The notes below the pieces were generated by a model. The model saw nothing but the letters and a program-made list of their open reading frames with translations, was not told where the DNA came from and made no database searches. A DNA stretch of 64,000 bases from Methylococcales symbiont of Iophon sp. n. MRB-2018. GTDB taxonomy: Bacteria > Pseudomonadota > Gammaproteobacteria > Methylococcales > Methylomonadaceae. The position numbers and the translations under genes were made by a program. The stretch lies in contig QPIL01000117.1 of the NCBI GenBank assembly GCA_003666325.1, forward strand, positions 1 through 64,000, in the 5' to 3' direction. Below are positions 57,025 to 64,000 of this stretch, one piece after another (the stretch's first letter is position 1; the number at the start of each line of letters is the position of its first letter).

Positions 57025-59358
57025 TTACTTTAATTGGTCGATAATTGCTTGGGCAACTGCCTTTTGCTCATCGTTGCCTTTATCCATCACTTCATCAACT
57101 ATTCCTTTGGCAGCATCTACATCACCCATATCTATATAAGCTCTTGCTAAATCTATTTTTGTTTCTAGCTCATCCATATCGGTTAAATCTGACACCTCCA
57201 TATCTAAAGAATCTAGTCCATCAGATGAAGAAGGGGCAACTTCAGTCTCAACTATTTCCTCTACGCCTGCATAAAAATCAACCGACTCTAAGCCTTCATC
57301 TGTACTTATTTTGACGCCCAAATCTTCCGCATCAAATACAGCTAAGTCAAGGTCACTCACAGTAGTATATTCATCTATCTTTTCATCAGAACCACTTTTA
57401 TCAAAAACTGACAAATCAAAATCTACTGCTTCCGCCGCACTGTCGTCATCTATATCATTATTGGAAACAGGGGTAGCAATACCCTCTTCATTTGTCACAG
57501 GTTCTGCTTCTTCACTCTTTTCAGTTATTTCAAAATTTTCCGAGTCATTTAATTGGTCAGTAAACAATGAAGAATCAAGGGCTATTTCTCTCCCCATTTC
57601 GACAACTTTACTCCAAAACCCCAGATCATTATGTTTTCCTGAATTTACTAATTCAGTTGCATATTCTTCAAAACTACTTTTATTTTCATTTTCGTAAAAT
57701 ATTTCTAAAAGCTTTAATTTATACTCATCTCTCTCAGGCTGGTCAATAATTGCCTGACGCATTAAATCTTCAGCTTGCTGATAACGACCATAAGTCAAAT
57801 ACACATCAGCTTCTAAAACTGGATCTACTTCATTTTGTTCAATATCAAAAGCATCAAAATCACCTGGTGTAAATTCACTTAAAAATGAACTCTCATCCAC
57901 TGTTCCAGCATCATACGACGAAACATCATCTAAAACAGATACAGAAGAATCATCTTTTGAATCTGATATGCTCATTTCACTTGCTGTTGCAAACATACTT
58001 TCAGTATCATCCGTTTCTATTTCTACTTTTCTTTTACGAGACCACAGCCAGCCCAAGCTTCCTAGAATCAGTACGGCTATTCCTAATATAACTTTGAATA
58101 TTGATCCTGAAAAAAAATCCGTATCAAACTGGGTGACTGGTTTTATTACACTTTTAAGTTTTTCTTTCTTTGCTTTTTTTTCAACACTTTTAACAACTGC
58201 CTTTGCTTTTTCAACTTTTTTCTTGGCTTGAGAGGCTACTCTTTCATTATTCTTTTTTTCTTTTTCAAGTTTAACTATTTGAGCAATTTGAGTTTTTCCC
58301 TGACTCTGTAATGCAGCAAATTGCTCATCTTTCATCGCTAACATTTTTTGCATTACAAGCAAGTCTTTTTCAAGTTTTTCTAATCTAATCATTAAAGCTA
58401 TATTTTCATCTGTAGATTTAACAGCCACTAAAATCTCTTCATTTTTTACTGGTGATGCTTCTACAGTACTCTCCTTCTGAGCCTCTAATGCTGTCACAAC
58501 AACTTCTGTTACTTCTTCTTGAATGGGTACTTCTAACTCTAATTGATTACTAATTTCAACCCTCACAGGATCTTTTTTAGCCTTTTCAACAACGATTGCA
58601 TTCCAAGCATTATTCTGCCTCTTAAATTCAATTAATGCTTCTTTTTGCGATAAGCTTAAAATAATTTCTTTTCCTGGAATATCTAATGTTTTATCCGCCA
58701 TTAGTGCATTTACATTTTTTTTATAAAATGCCTTTGGATTTGCCTCATATATGGCTAACACCATTTGTTTTATTGAAATATCACCGTATGAATTTGATTT
58801 TTCAGCAACCTTCCATAAAGTATCAGCAGCAACAGTCGGTCCATATTGAATAATTGGTTTTGTAATTTCTACACTATTTTTCTGGGTTTCAGAGACTGAT
58901 ATTGCTTCTTCAGCTTTTGATTCTATAACTACTTTTTTTATTACTGGAATTATCGGCTGTGTGTACGCAACAGGCGGATCGACAATTACGGTAAACTCAC
59001 GATACAAATTCCCTTTTGCCCAGCTTACTTCTAACAAAAAATTTAAAAACGGTTCTCGTAAAGCCTCATTTGAACTTAACTTCACAAGGGTCGATCCATC
59101 AGCTTTTGTAACGAAATCAAATTTAATCTTTAACAGGAAATAGTTCCAGGGGATTCCTGCCTCATCAAATTTATCTGGAGAAGCTAGCCTAATATTGATA
59201 TCAGAAATATCTTCATCTGCCGAAACAAATAAAGCAATTTCAGCGTTGAGATTTTGATTCAGTGCTGAATGCAATTTAATATCACCTATTCCTAATGAAT
59301 ATGCACTAGCTGAAGCTAAAATAGAAATAGCTGCTATACCTTTAGTTAAATTGCTCAT
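57025..59358 (-). CDS. fimV: FimV-like peptidoglycan-binding polar protein
   Basis: From ATG 59358 (AAGGGAG just upstream) this is 777 residues. It has a signal peptide (ISILASASAYSLGIG), the FimV N-terminal domain (GDIKLHSALNQNLNAEIALF, INIRLASPDKFDEAGIPW), a LysM-like segment (YGPTVAADTLWKVAEKSN), a coiled coil, one membrane helix near residue 435 (VILGIAVLILGSLGWLW), then an acidic cytoplasmic region and a C-terminal TPR-like cap (LARAYIDMGDVDAAKGIVDE). FimV organises the cell pole, type IV pili and twitching. The in-frame ATG at 59412 adds 18 residues without a site. Its place after asd is conserved in gammaproteobacteria. Confidence 0.88.
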   Translation of the reverse strand: MSNLTKGIAAISILASASAYSLGIGDIKLHSALNQNLNAEIALFVSADEDISDINIRLASPDKFDEAGIPWNYFLLKIKFDFVTKADGSTLVKLSSNEALREPFLNFLLEVSWAKGNLYREFTVIVDPPVAYTQPIIPVIKKVVIESKAEEAISVSETQKNSVEITKPIIQYGPTVAADTLWKVAEKSNSYGDISIKQMVLAIYEANPKAFYKKNVNALMADKTLDIPGKEIILSLSQKEALIEFKRQNNAWNAIVVEKAKKDPVRVEISNQLELEVPIQEEVTEVVVTALEAQKESTVEASPVKNEEILVAVKSTDENIALMIRLEKLEKDLLVMQKMLAMKDEQFAALQSQGKTQIAQIVKLEKEKKNNERVASQAKKKVEKAKAVVKSVEKKAKKEKLKSVIKPVTQFDTDFFSGSIFKVILGIAVLILGSLGWLWSRKRKVEIETDDTESMFATASEMSISDSKDDSSVSVLDDVSSYDAGTVDESSFLSEFTPGDFDAFDIEQNEVDPVLEADVYLTYGRYQQAEDLMRQAIIDQPERDEYKLKLLEIFYENENKSSFEEYATELVNSGKHNDLGFWSKVVEMGREIALDSSLFTDQLNDSENFEITEKSEEAEPVTNEEGIATPVSNNDIDDDSAAEAVDFDLSVFDKSGSDEKIDEYTTVSDLDLAVFDAEDLGVKISTDEGLESVDFYAGVEEIVETEVAPSSSDGLDSLDMEVSDLTDMDELETKIDLARAYIDMGDVDAAKGIVDEVMDKGNDEQKAVAQAIIDQLK

Positions 59359-59432
59359 CGCGCTCCCTTTTAATTTTTTTACCACCGTGGCTACCTTACT
59401 TAGAGCTATCATATATATTCACTAGATTTAGA

Positions 59433-60455
59433 CTAGATGTATTTTGTTACCAGCTCTTCTGCAATTTGTACGCTATTTAACGCCGCACCTTTACGCACAT
59501 TATCACTGACAACCCACAAATCGATACCTTTTGGGTGAGAAATATCTTCCCTAACTCGCCCAACAAAAACATCATCATTTCCTGATGATTCGGTTACTGG
59601 CGTTGGATAACCTCCATCAATATGCTCATCCAATAAAGTAACTCCTGGTGCTTTTTTTAATAGATCATGAACTGTTTCTACCTCTATTTTATCTCTAGTT
59701 TCTATATGTATCGCCTCAGAATGACCATAAAAGACAGGTACCCTTACTGCTGTTGGATTAACCATAATATCTTGGTCAGAAAATATTTTTCTTGTTTCCC
59801 ACACCATTTTCATTTCTTCTTTGGTATACCCATTATCCATAAACACATCGATTTGAGGTAGCACATTAAACGCAATCTGTTTTGGATACACTTCAGGGCA
59901 AATTGGCTTTCCATTTAAAAGTTTTGCTGTTTGTGAAACTACTTCTTCAATAGCTTTCCTTCCTGTTCCAGAAACTGCTTGATAAGTACATACATTTATT
60001 CTCTCAATCCCTACTGCATCATAAATCGGTTTTAAAGCAACTAACATCTGAATAGTTGAACAATTTGGGTTTGCAATTATTCCTCTTGCTTTAAATTCTG
60101 CAATTTTTTCTGGGTTCACTTCAGGTACAACTAATGGAATATCATCTTGGTAGCGAAATTCTGAAGTGTTATCTATCACTATACAGCCAGCAGCCACCGC
60201 TTTTGGTGCATACTCTCTTGAAATAGATGCTCCTGCTGAAAACAGCCCAATCGAAACCTTTGAAAAATCAAAGTTTTTTAATTCTTCAACTGATATTGAA
60301 CTGCTATTAAATTTAATTCGTTTACCAACAGATCGACTGCTTGCCAACGCATATATTTTTCCAACTGGAAATTTTCGTTCTTCTAAAATCGAAAAAATTG
60401 CCTCACCAACCGCACCTGTTGCACCTACTACTGCAACATTATATGTTTTCAACAC
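59433..60455 (-). CDS. asd: Aspartate-semialdehyde dehydrogenase
   Basis: This 340-residue protein has the NADP motif VAVVGATGAVGEAIFSILEE, FSAGASISREYAPKAV, the catalytic Cys in IANPNCSTIQM (about residue 132), YQAVSGTGRKAIEE and the VPVFYGHSEAIHIET region with substrate His. It makes aspartate semialdehyde for diaminopimelate, lysine, threonine and methionine, so it also feeds MurE. It is 74 bp upstream of fimV. Confidence 0.96.
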   Translation of the reverse strand: MLKTYNVAVVGATGAVGEAIFSILEERKFPVGKIYALASSRSVGKRIKFNSSSISVEELKNFDFSKVSIGLFSAGASISREYAPKAVAAGCIVIDNTSEFRYQDDIPLVVPEVNPEKIAEFKARGIIANPNCSTIQMLVALKPIYDAVGIERINVCTYQAVSGTGRKAIEEVVSQTAKLLNGKPICPEVYPKQIAFNVLPQIDVFMDNGYTKEEMKMVWETRKIFSDQDIMVNPTAVRVPVFYGHSEAIHIETRDKIEVETVHDLLKKAPGVTLLDEHIDGGYPTPVTESSGNDDVFVGRVREDISHPKGIDLWVVSDNVRKGAALNSVQIAEELVTKYI

Positions 60456-60484
60456 CTATCTTTCCTCAATTAGCTTTACTGTTA

Positions 60485-60643
60485 GAGACCTCAGCATAAC
60501 TCTGGACGAGAAAAAAAACGATAGAATTTTTCAGGTTTTAGTCAAAATACAAGTGTAATAGTGGGCTATTGCACGTTATTTTGGCTGAAAAGATGGAAAA
60601 CTTCTAGCCTTTTTTATCCGTTCATGAGTTATGTTGAGGTCTC
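60485..60643. mobile_element. Family 2 element, 159-bp copy
   Basis: Termini GAGACCTCAGCATAACTC and GAGTTATGTTGAGGTCTC are inverted; the inside (CTTCTAGCCTTTTTTATCCG, CAAGTGTAATAGTGGGCTAT, TTGGCTGAAAAGATGGAAAA) equals the copy at 61860-62018 in opposite orientation. Flanking GTTA occurs on both sides, a 4-bp match, versus 5 bp in other copies. It has no coding capacity and lies between adk and asd. Confidence 0.92.
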
Positions 60644-60688
60644 GTTATACACTTATGAATTTTATTTCTAAATTTTTTAGATCACATC

Positions 60689-61336
60689 CTAAAACGATTT
60701 GCTTAGTACTTCTAGTACTTTTTTAGTTATTTCATCTACTGCTTCAATCCCCACAATTGTAGTAAAACTAGCAGTTTCTTTTGCTGATGAATAATATTTA
60801 ACCAATGGTTTTGTTTGTTCATGATAGACTACTAAACGTTTTTTTACAGTTTCTTCAGCATCATCATCTCTTTGAATTAAAGCTTCACCGGTAATATCAT
60901 CAACCCCTTTCTCTTTGGGTTTATTAAATTCTATGTGGTATGTCCGACCTGATCCAGGGTGAACTCTTCTTCCTCTCATCCTTTTAATAATTTCAGCATC
61001 ATCTACTGCTATTTCAATAACCACATCAATCTCAATGCCCAACTTCTTCAAGCCATCTGCTTGAGCAATAGTACGTGGAAATCCATCAAGCAAAAACCCT
61101 CTTGTACAGTCTTGCTGTAACACTCGCTCCTTAATTAACTCTAAAATAATTTCATCTGAAACCAAGCCTCCACTATCCATTACTTTTTTTACTTCAATAC
61201 CTAATAACGTACCTGCCTTTACTGCATCCCTAAGCATATCCCCCGTTGAAATTTGCGGAATCCCATATTTTTCTATAATAAACTGTGCTTGGGTTCCTTT
61301 TCCTGACCCGGGACTACCTAACAAGATAATGCGCAT
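60689..61336 (-). CDS. adk: Adenylate kinase
   Basis: This 215-residue enzyme has the P-loop [17 protein letters not shown], the NMP-binding [31 protein letters not shown], and a full-length LID domain [20 protein letters not shown] without zinc cysteines, as usual in Gram-negatives. It interconverts AMP, ADP and ATP. It is flanked on both sides by family 2 elements. Confidence 0.97.
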   Translation of the reverse strand: MRIILLGSPGSGKGTQAQFIIEKYGIPQISTGDMLRDAVKAGTLLGIEVKKVMDSGGLVSDEIILELIKERVLQQDCTRGFLLDGFPRTIAQADGLKKLGIEIDVVIEIAVDDAEIIKRMRGRRVHPGSGRTYHIEFNKPKEKGVDDITGEALIQRDDDAEETVKKRLVVYHEQTKPLVKYYSSAKETASFTTIVGIEAVDEITKKVLEVLSKSF

Positions 61337-61380
61337 ATAATTTTCTCCAATCTTTAGTAATATGTAAATTTATACATATA

Positions 61381-61437
61381 GAGACCTCAGCATAACTCTA
61401 GCCTTATTTATCCGTTCATGAGTTATGCTGAGGTCTC
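61381..61437. mobile_element. Family 2 element, 57-bp minimal copy with ATATA duplication
   Basis: GAGACCTCAGCATAACTC and GAGTTATGCTGAGGTCTC face each other around only 21 bp (TAGCCTTATTTATCCGTTCAT). The sequence ATATA flanks it exactly on both sides (61376-61380, 61438-61442), a 5-bp target duplication. It sits 44 bp upstream of the adk start. Confidence 0.92.
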
Positions 61438-61449
61438 ATATAAGTACTC

Positions 61450-61475
61450 TACTAAGGCAACTCGCAACAGATAAC
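61450..61475 (-). repeat. 25-bp motif shared with 41.78 and 35.37 kb
   Basis: On the minus strand GGTTATCTGTTGCGAGTTGC then CTTAGT; near-identical GGTTATTTGTTGCGAGTTGC occurs at 41782-41801 and GGTTATTTGTTACCAGTTGC at 35371-35390. Two copies adjoin family 2 elements and this one is 25-30 bp from a transposase remnant, so it may be the end of an insertion sequence. Confidence 0.55.
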
Positions 61476-61499
61476 CTACCTAGGGTTGCACAAGGGTAA

Positions 61500-61678
61500 A
61501 ACGGATTCAACCGACAGACTTTTTCGCCCGCTTTCATTGTTTAAATTGATCGTATGAATATTCTTTTCTACCCAGTCAAGTATTTCTGGTTGCTGATCTA
61601 ATAGCATGAAAATATTTCTCAGTTCAGTTCCAATTTTGTGTTCAACATAATATTTAAAATAGAGTTGTCTGCAACTGT
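61500..61678 (-). pseudogene. Transposase N-terminal remnant (ISNCY-like)
   Basis: On the minus strand an open stretch encodes YYVEHKIGTELRNIFMLLDQ, then QPEILDWVEKN and SGRKSLSVESVL. This resembles the beginning of ISNCY-type transposases, where a GRKGL-x-x-E-x-VLR segment follows such a helix. No start codon is found, and homology stops at about 61500. The assignment is by remembered pattern. Confidence 0.5.
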
Positions 61679-61835
61679 TGTTTTATCCTCACCTTTTTAC
61701 CCCAAGTATTATATAATTCTATATTAAATCAATTGCTTATAAATATAATACCATAGTAATCAAAAAAACTCACCTTGTATAAATAGCTTTTTATATGCTT
61801 TTCAATGGCTTATAATTTATGGACGAAAACCAACT
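61679..61835 (-). mobile_element. Upstream region of the decayed insertion sequence
   Basis: Read on the minus strand it contains TTCGTCCATAAATTATAAGC, AATTGATTTAATATAGAATT and ACTTGGGGTAAAAAGGTGAG, all paralleled at 31694-32010. It directly precedes the transposase remnant, so it is probably the left end of the same element. Confidence 0.55.
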
Positions 61836-61859
61836 AACTCTACGTTTATCTTACTTAAT

Positions 61860-62018
61860 GAGACCTCAGCATAACGCATGAACGGATAAAAAAGGCTAGA
61901 AGTTTTCCATCTTTCAGCCAAAATAACGTGCAATAGCTTACTATTACACTTGTATTTTGACTAAAACCTGAAAAATTCTATCGTTTTTTTATCCGTGCCA
62001 GAGTTATGCTGAGGTCTC
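61860..62018. mobile_element. Family 2 element, 159-bp copy with TTAAT duplication
   Basis: Same length as, and inverted relative to, the copy at 60485-60643. Its left terminus is GAGACCTCAGCATAACGC and its right is GAGTTATGCTGAGGTCTC. TTAAT flanks both ends exactly (61855-61859 and 62019-62023). There is no open frame of useful length. Confidence 0.93.
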
Positions 62019-62046
62019 TTAATATGTTTATGCCTGCCTTGGTTTT

Positions 62047-62064
62047 ATTATGAGGTCTCATTAT
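62047..62064. mobile_element. 8-bp footprint of family 2 element with ATTAT duplication
   Basis: ATTAT GAGGTCTC ATTAT: the terminal octamer of family 2 between perfect 5-bp direct repeats, only 28 bp after the full copy at 61860-62018 and 22 bp before the DUF1415 start. Confidence 0.6.
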
Positions 62065-62085
62065 GTCAATGCCTATTATTTCAAC

Positions 62086-62631
62086 ATGTCTGCTACTAAA
62101 GTAATTTCGCAAACAAAACACTGGATCAGCTCCTTTGTTATCGACTTTAATATCTGTCCTTTCGCCTACAAAAGTTTTATTAATAATTCTATTTATTTTT
62201 CAGTCAATGACTCTACATCAATAGACAACTGTCTTTTAAATCTATTTTCTGAATGTGAGCGTTTAGATGATTCTAGTCAAATTGAAACTACTTTCCTTAT
62301 ATTCCCTAACTTATTTCAACAATTTGATAGTTTTCTTGATTTCCTTTTTATTTCTGAAGAATTATTAATGACTCATAACTATGATGGTATCTATCAATTA
62401 GCTAGTTTTCATCCTCATTATCGCTTTTATAACGAAGATCATAATGATCCAGCATGTTTTACAAACCGGTCCCCTTATCCAATGCTACATTTAATTCGTG
62501 AAGCCAGTATCACTAAAGCTCTTAGCAATTATCCTCACCCAGAATTAATTCCAGATAATAACATCCGCCTTACAAGAAAACTTGGGTTTAGTAAGCTCCA
62601 GACTATTTTGAATAATTCACTTTCAATCTAA
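62086..62631 (+). CDS. DUF1415 family protein
   Basis: From ATG 62086 this is 181 residues with the DUF1415 pattern: TKHWISSFVIDFNICPFAYK, a central LLMTHNYDGIYQLASFHPHY, NRSPYPMLHLIREASITKAL and a proline-rich end. The ICPF and RSPYP motifs are family hallmarks; the function is unknown. An in-frame ATG at 62050 overlaps the family 2 footprint and adds 12 unconserved residues, so 62086 is preferred. It converges with pmoB. Confidence 0.88.
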   Translation: MSATKVISQTKHWISSFVIDFNICPFAYKSFINNSIYFSVNDSTSIDNCLLNLFSECERLDDSSQIETTFLIFPNLFQQFDSFLDFLFISEELLMTHNYDGIYQLASFHPHYRFYNEDHNDPACFTNRSPYPMLHLIREASITKALSNYPHPELIPDNNIRLTRKLGFSKLQTILNNSLSI

Positions 62632-62792
62632 TTTATCCATCCATCTTACTCATTGTAATTTTCTACAATCTCTCTTCATTTCGACATTAATTTCTTAATC
62701 TTAAAACAGAACAAGACTCCCTACACCCTCCCCTCTAACGCATTATTTCCATATTTTTTAACACACTTCATTATTCACACTTTATTAAAGTT

Positions 62793-62828
62793 AAAAAAAA
62801 CCCCTGCCACCTTAAAAGGTGGTAGGGG
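62793..62828 (-). terminator. Intrinsic terminator of the pmo operon
   Basis: CCCCTGCCACC (62801-62811) pairs with GGTGGTAGGGG (62818-62828) with one wobble, loop TTAAAA. Read on the minus strand it is followed by eight T (62793-62800). It lies about 45 bp after the pmoB stop and is the strongest terminator in the window. Confidence 0.9.
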
Positions 62829-62871
62829 TTCTTTATCCCTATTCTAAAAAATAATTTTTAGAATTTTTTCA

Positions 62872-64000
62872 TTAGATGAAAGATGGGATTAATGGTGCGT
62901 CTACCATTACCATTTGACGGTTGCCAGCTTCATCATAGAAGAATAGCAAGCCAGCAAAACGACTGTCTGGATCATAAATCAAGTCAGCTAAACGGTATAC
63001 TTCCCATGCAGCATCAGAAGCTGTAACGCTAACACTTCTTGTCTCACCAGGAGCAAGAGGGCTGTTATCACTTACAGTTAAACCTTCTTCAGCTAACAAG
63101 TCATCAGGATAACCTGTTTCGTCTTCTAGAACATCTGGCTCCAAGAAACGTACTGAAGCTGTCATGAACTCACCTAAACGAACAGATGAATCACCATTGT
63201 TAGTGATAGTCAAAGACATTTGCATTGCACGACCAGGTACACGATATGTTGCATCATCTACAACTACGCTTACACTTGGCACTGGCAATTCAAGAGGAAT
63301 AATGCCACGCATTGTACCTGCTTGAAGAGGTGTTGTTACTGGGTAGGCTTCGTTTGTTGTACCCATAAGTACAGCATTTGCAACGATAGTACCAACCAAG
63401 AAAGCAATACCTACTTTTTTATCACCAGAAGAGATCAATGTATTTGCTTTGCCACTTGCAACTGCAAGTTGACGTGGAATGAAGATAGGACCTTTAGCCC
63501 AGTACCACATCCAAGCTACACCAACCGCATACCATATAGCATGCCAGAAGTAGATGTTACCGATGTTATAAGTTTCCAAATCAAGAGTTTTACCAGTCAA
63601 TGTAACGATTGGGTTAACAAATTGACTCATTGAACCAGTAATAGTTACCCATTTACCTGGACCAATAATTGGACCCCCGCCTTGTACGTTCATCATAGTA
63701 TGAACGTGCCAGTCACCTGGACGACGAGCTTTTAACAATACTTTAAAGTCATAAGTTTCACCCAGAGACAATGCTACTGAACGTGGAACTAATTGACCGC
63801 CAATCCAAGAACCTGCACGAATAAATACAGGACCTGGGATACCGATGTTCAAGAAAGAAACATCTGGCTCATCTACTGACTCAGGCCAACCACCGAAAAC
63901 GTGGAATTTACCTGAAATTGTTACTGTCTCATTAACAGCAACTTCATCTTTTGACCAGTTCAAATCGTACCAGTGAATGGTACGCATACGCATGAACGCA
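62872..64000 (-). CDS. pmoB: Particulate methane monooxygenase subunit B, 5' end outside window
   Basis: The frame stays open to the right edge; the last residues upstream of the internal ATG at 63993 read AFMRMRTIHWYDLNW, matching the region after the mature N-terminus of PmoB, so about 40 residues and the signal peptide are beyond the window. Copper-site histidines are visible: the His of RTIHW and the two of GDWHVHTMMN (His137/His139 in the Methylococcus protein). Two membrane helices (FWHAIWYAVGVAWMWYW, VGIAFLVGTIVANAVLMG) link the two cupredoxin domains. It is the periplasmic copper-binding subunit of the methane-oxidising complex. As in pmoCAB operons it is last, followed by a strong terminator. 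Confidence 0.97.
   Translation of the reverse strand, partial: AFMRMRTIHWYDLNWSKDEVAVNETVTISGKFHVFGGWPESVDEPDVSFLNIGIPGPVFIRAGSWIGGQLVPRSVALSLGETYDFKVLLKARRPGDWHVHTMMNVQGGGPIIGPGKWVTITGSMSQFVNPIVTLTGKTLDLETYNIGNIYFWHAIWYAVGVAWMWYWAKGPIFIPRQLAVASGKANTLISSGDKKVGIAFLVGTIVANAVLMGTTNEAYPVTTPLQAGTMRGIIPLELPVPSVSVVVDDATYRVPGRAMQMSLTITNNGDSSVRLGEFMTASVRFLEPDVLEDETGYPDDLLAEEGLTVSDNSPLAPGETRSVSVTASDAAWEVYRLADLIYDPDSRFAGLLFFYDEAGNRQMVMVDAPLIPSFI

Noticed and set aside
57311..57697. Plus-strand 128-residue frame opposite fimV
   Set aside because: It is a Ser-rich antisense shadow of the acidic FimV region with no start signal or recognisable domain.

Overview
The window reads as a chromosomal segment of an AT-rich gammaproteobacterial methanotroph of the Methylococcales type. 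The strongest taxonomic marker is the 3' part of pmoB (particulate methane monooxygenase subunit B) on the minus strand at the right edge. The housekeeping genes (division/cell-wall cluster, rod-shape genes, gatCAB, asd-fimV, pyruvate dehydrogenase) have typical gammaproteobacterial order. A marine or symbiotic methanotroph is a guess from the low GC and the many small repeats; the species cannot be named from the sequence.

Layout. 1-4.1 kb is a worn accessory island: the C-terminus of an AAA ATPase, two KilA-N/antirepressor-like genes (ORF6N and RhuM), a lone glcF, a broken SIR2-like gene, a hicA toxin that lost its start next to an intact hicB, and the first third of dusA. 4.1-7.3 kb is an unusual two-gene minus-strand operon: an endonuclease/exonuclease/phosphatase fold enzyme with CBM21-like starch-binding repeats, followed by a two-motif phospholipase D family protein. 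7.6-9.0 kb holds a DUF411 protein and glucokinase. 9.8-28.3 kb is a complete division and cell-wall cluster in one direction (mraZ-rsmH-ftsL-ftsI-murE-murF-mraY-murD-ftsW-murG-murC-murB-ddl-ftsQ-ftsA-ftsZ-lpxC) behind a good promoter and MraZ-like operator. 28.4-31.6 kb is a NarK-type nitrate transporter overlapping a PP2C/Ser-Thr kinase fusion. 32.2-34.4 kb is glgX. 34.8-41.4 kb is minus strand: ferredoxin, flavin reductase and the lpdA-aceF-aceE operon. 42.0-46.0 kb holds bioA, a Gfo/Idh/MocA oxidoreductase, a decapitated prmB and aroC. ssrA (tmRNA) lies at 46.3-46.7 kb. 47.1-53.7 kb is mreB-mreC-mreD-mrdA-rodA-mltB (minus). 53.8-57.0 kb is gatCAB (plus). 57.0-61.3 kb is fimV, asd and adk (minus). 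The right end has a nest of small mobile elements, a DUF1415 gene and pmoB.

The main structure not explained by genes is repeats. Family 1 is a roughly 300-400 bp element (five copies plus fragments) ending in a tandem array of a 7-bp unit (AGTCTTT and variants). Its copies touch gene ends: one supplies the stop-codon region of glgX, one the stop codon of the oxidoreductase, and one replaces the 5' part of prmB. A few heptads also sit in the loop of the aroC terminator. Family 2 is a 57-159 bp inverted-repeat element (termini GAGACCTCAGCATAACTC) flanked by 5-bp AT-only target duplications, with two 8-bp footprints that still carry perfect 5-bp duplications. A third set is the remains of an insertion sequence at 31.7 and 61.6 kb. 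Together they suggest a genome actively reshaped by small non-autonomous elements.

Other points of note are an AUA start codon inferred for mreC and the CBM21-nuclease/PLD gene pair, which I do not recognise as a described system.
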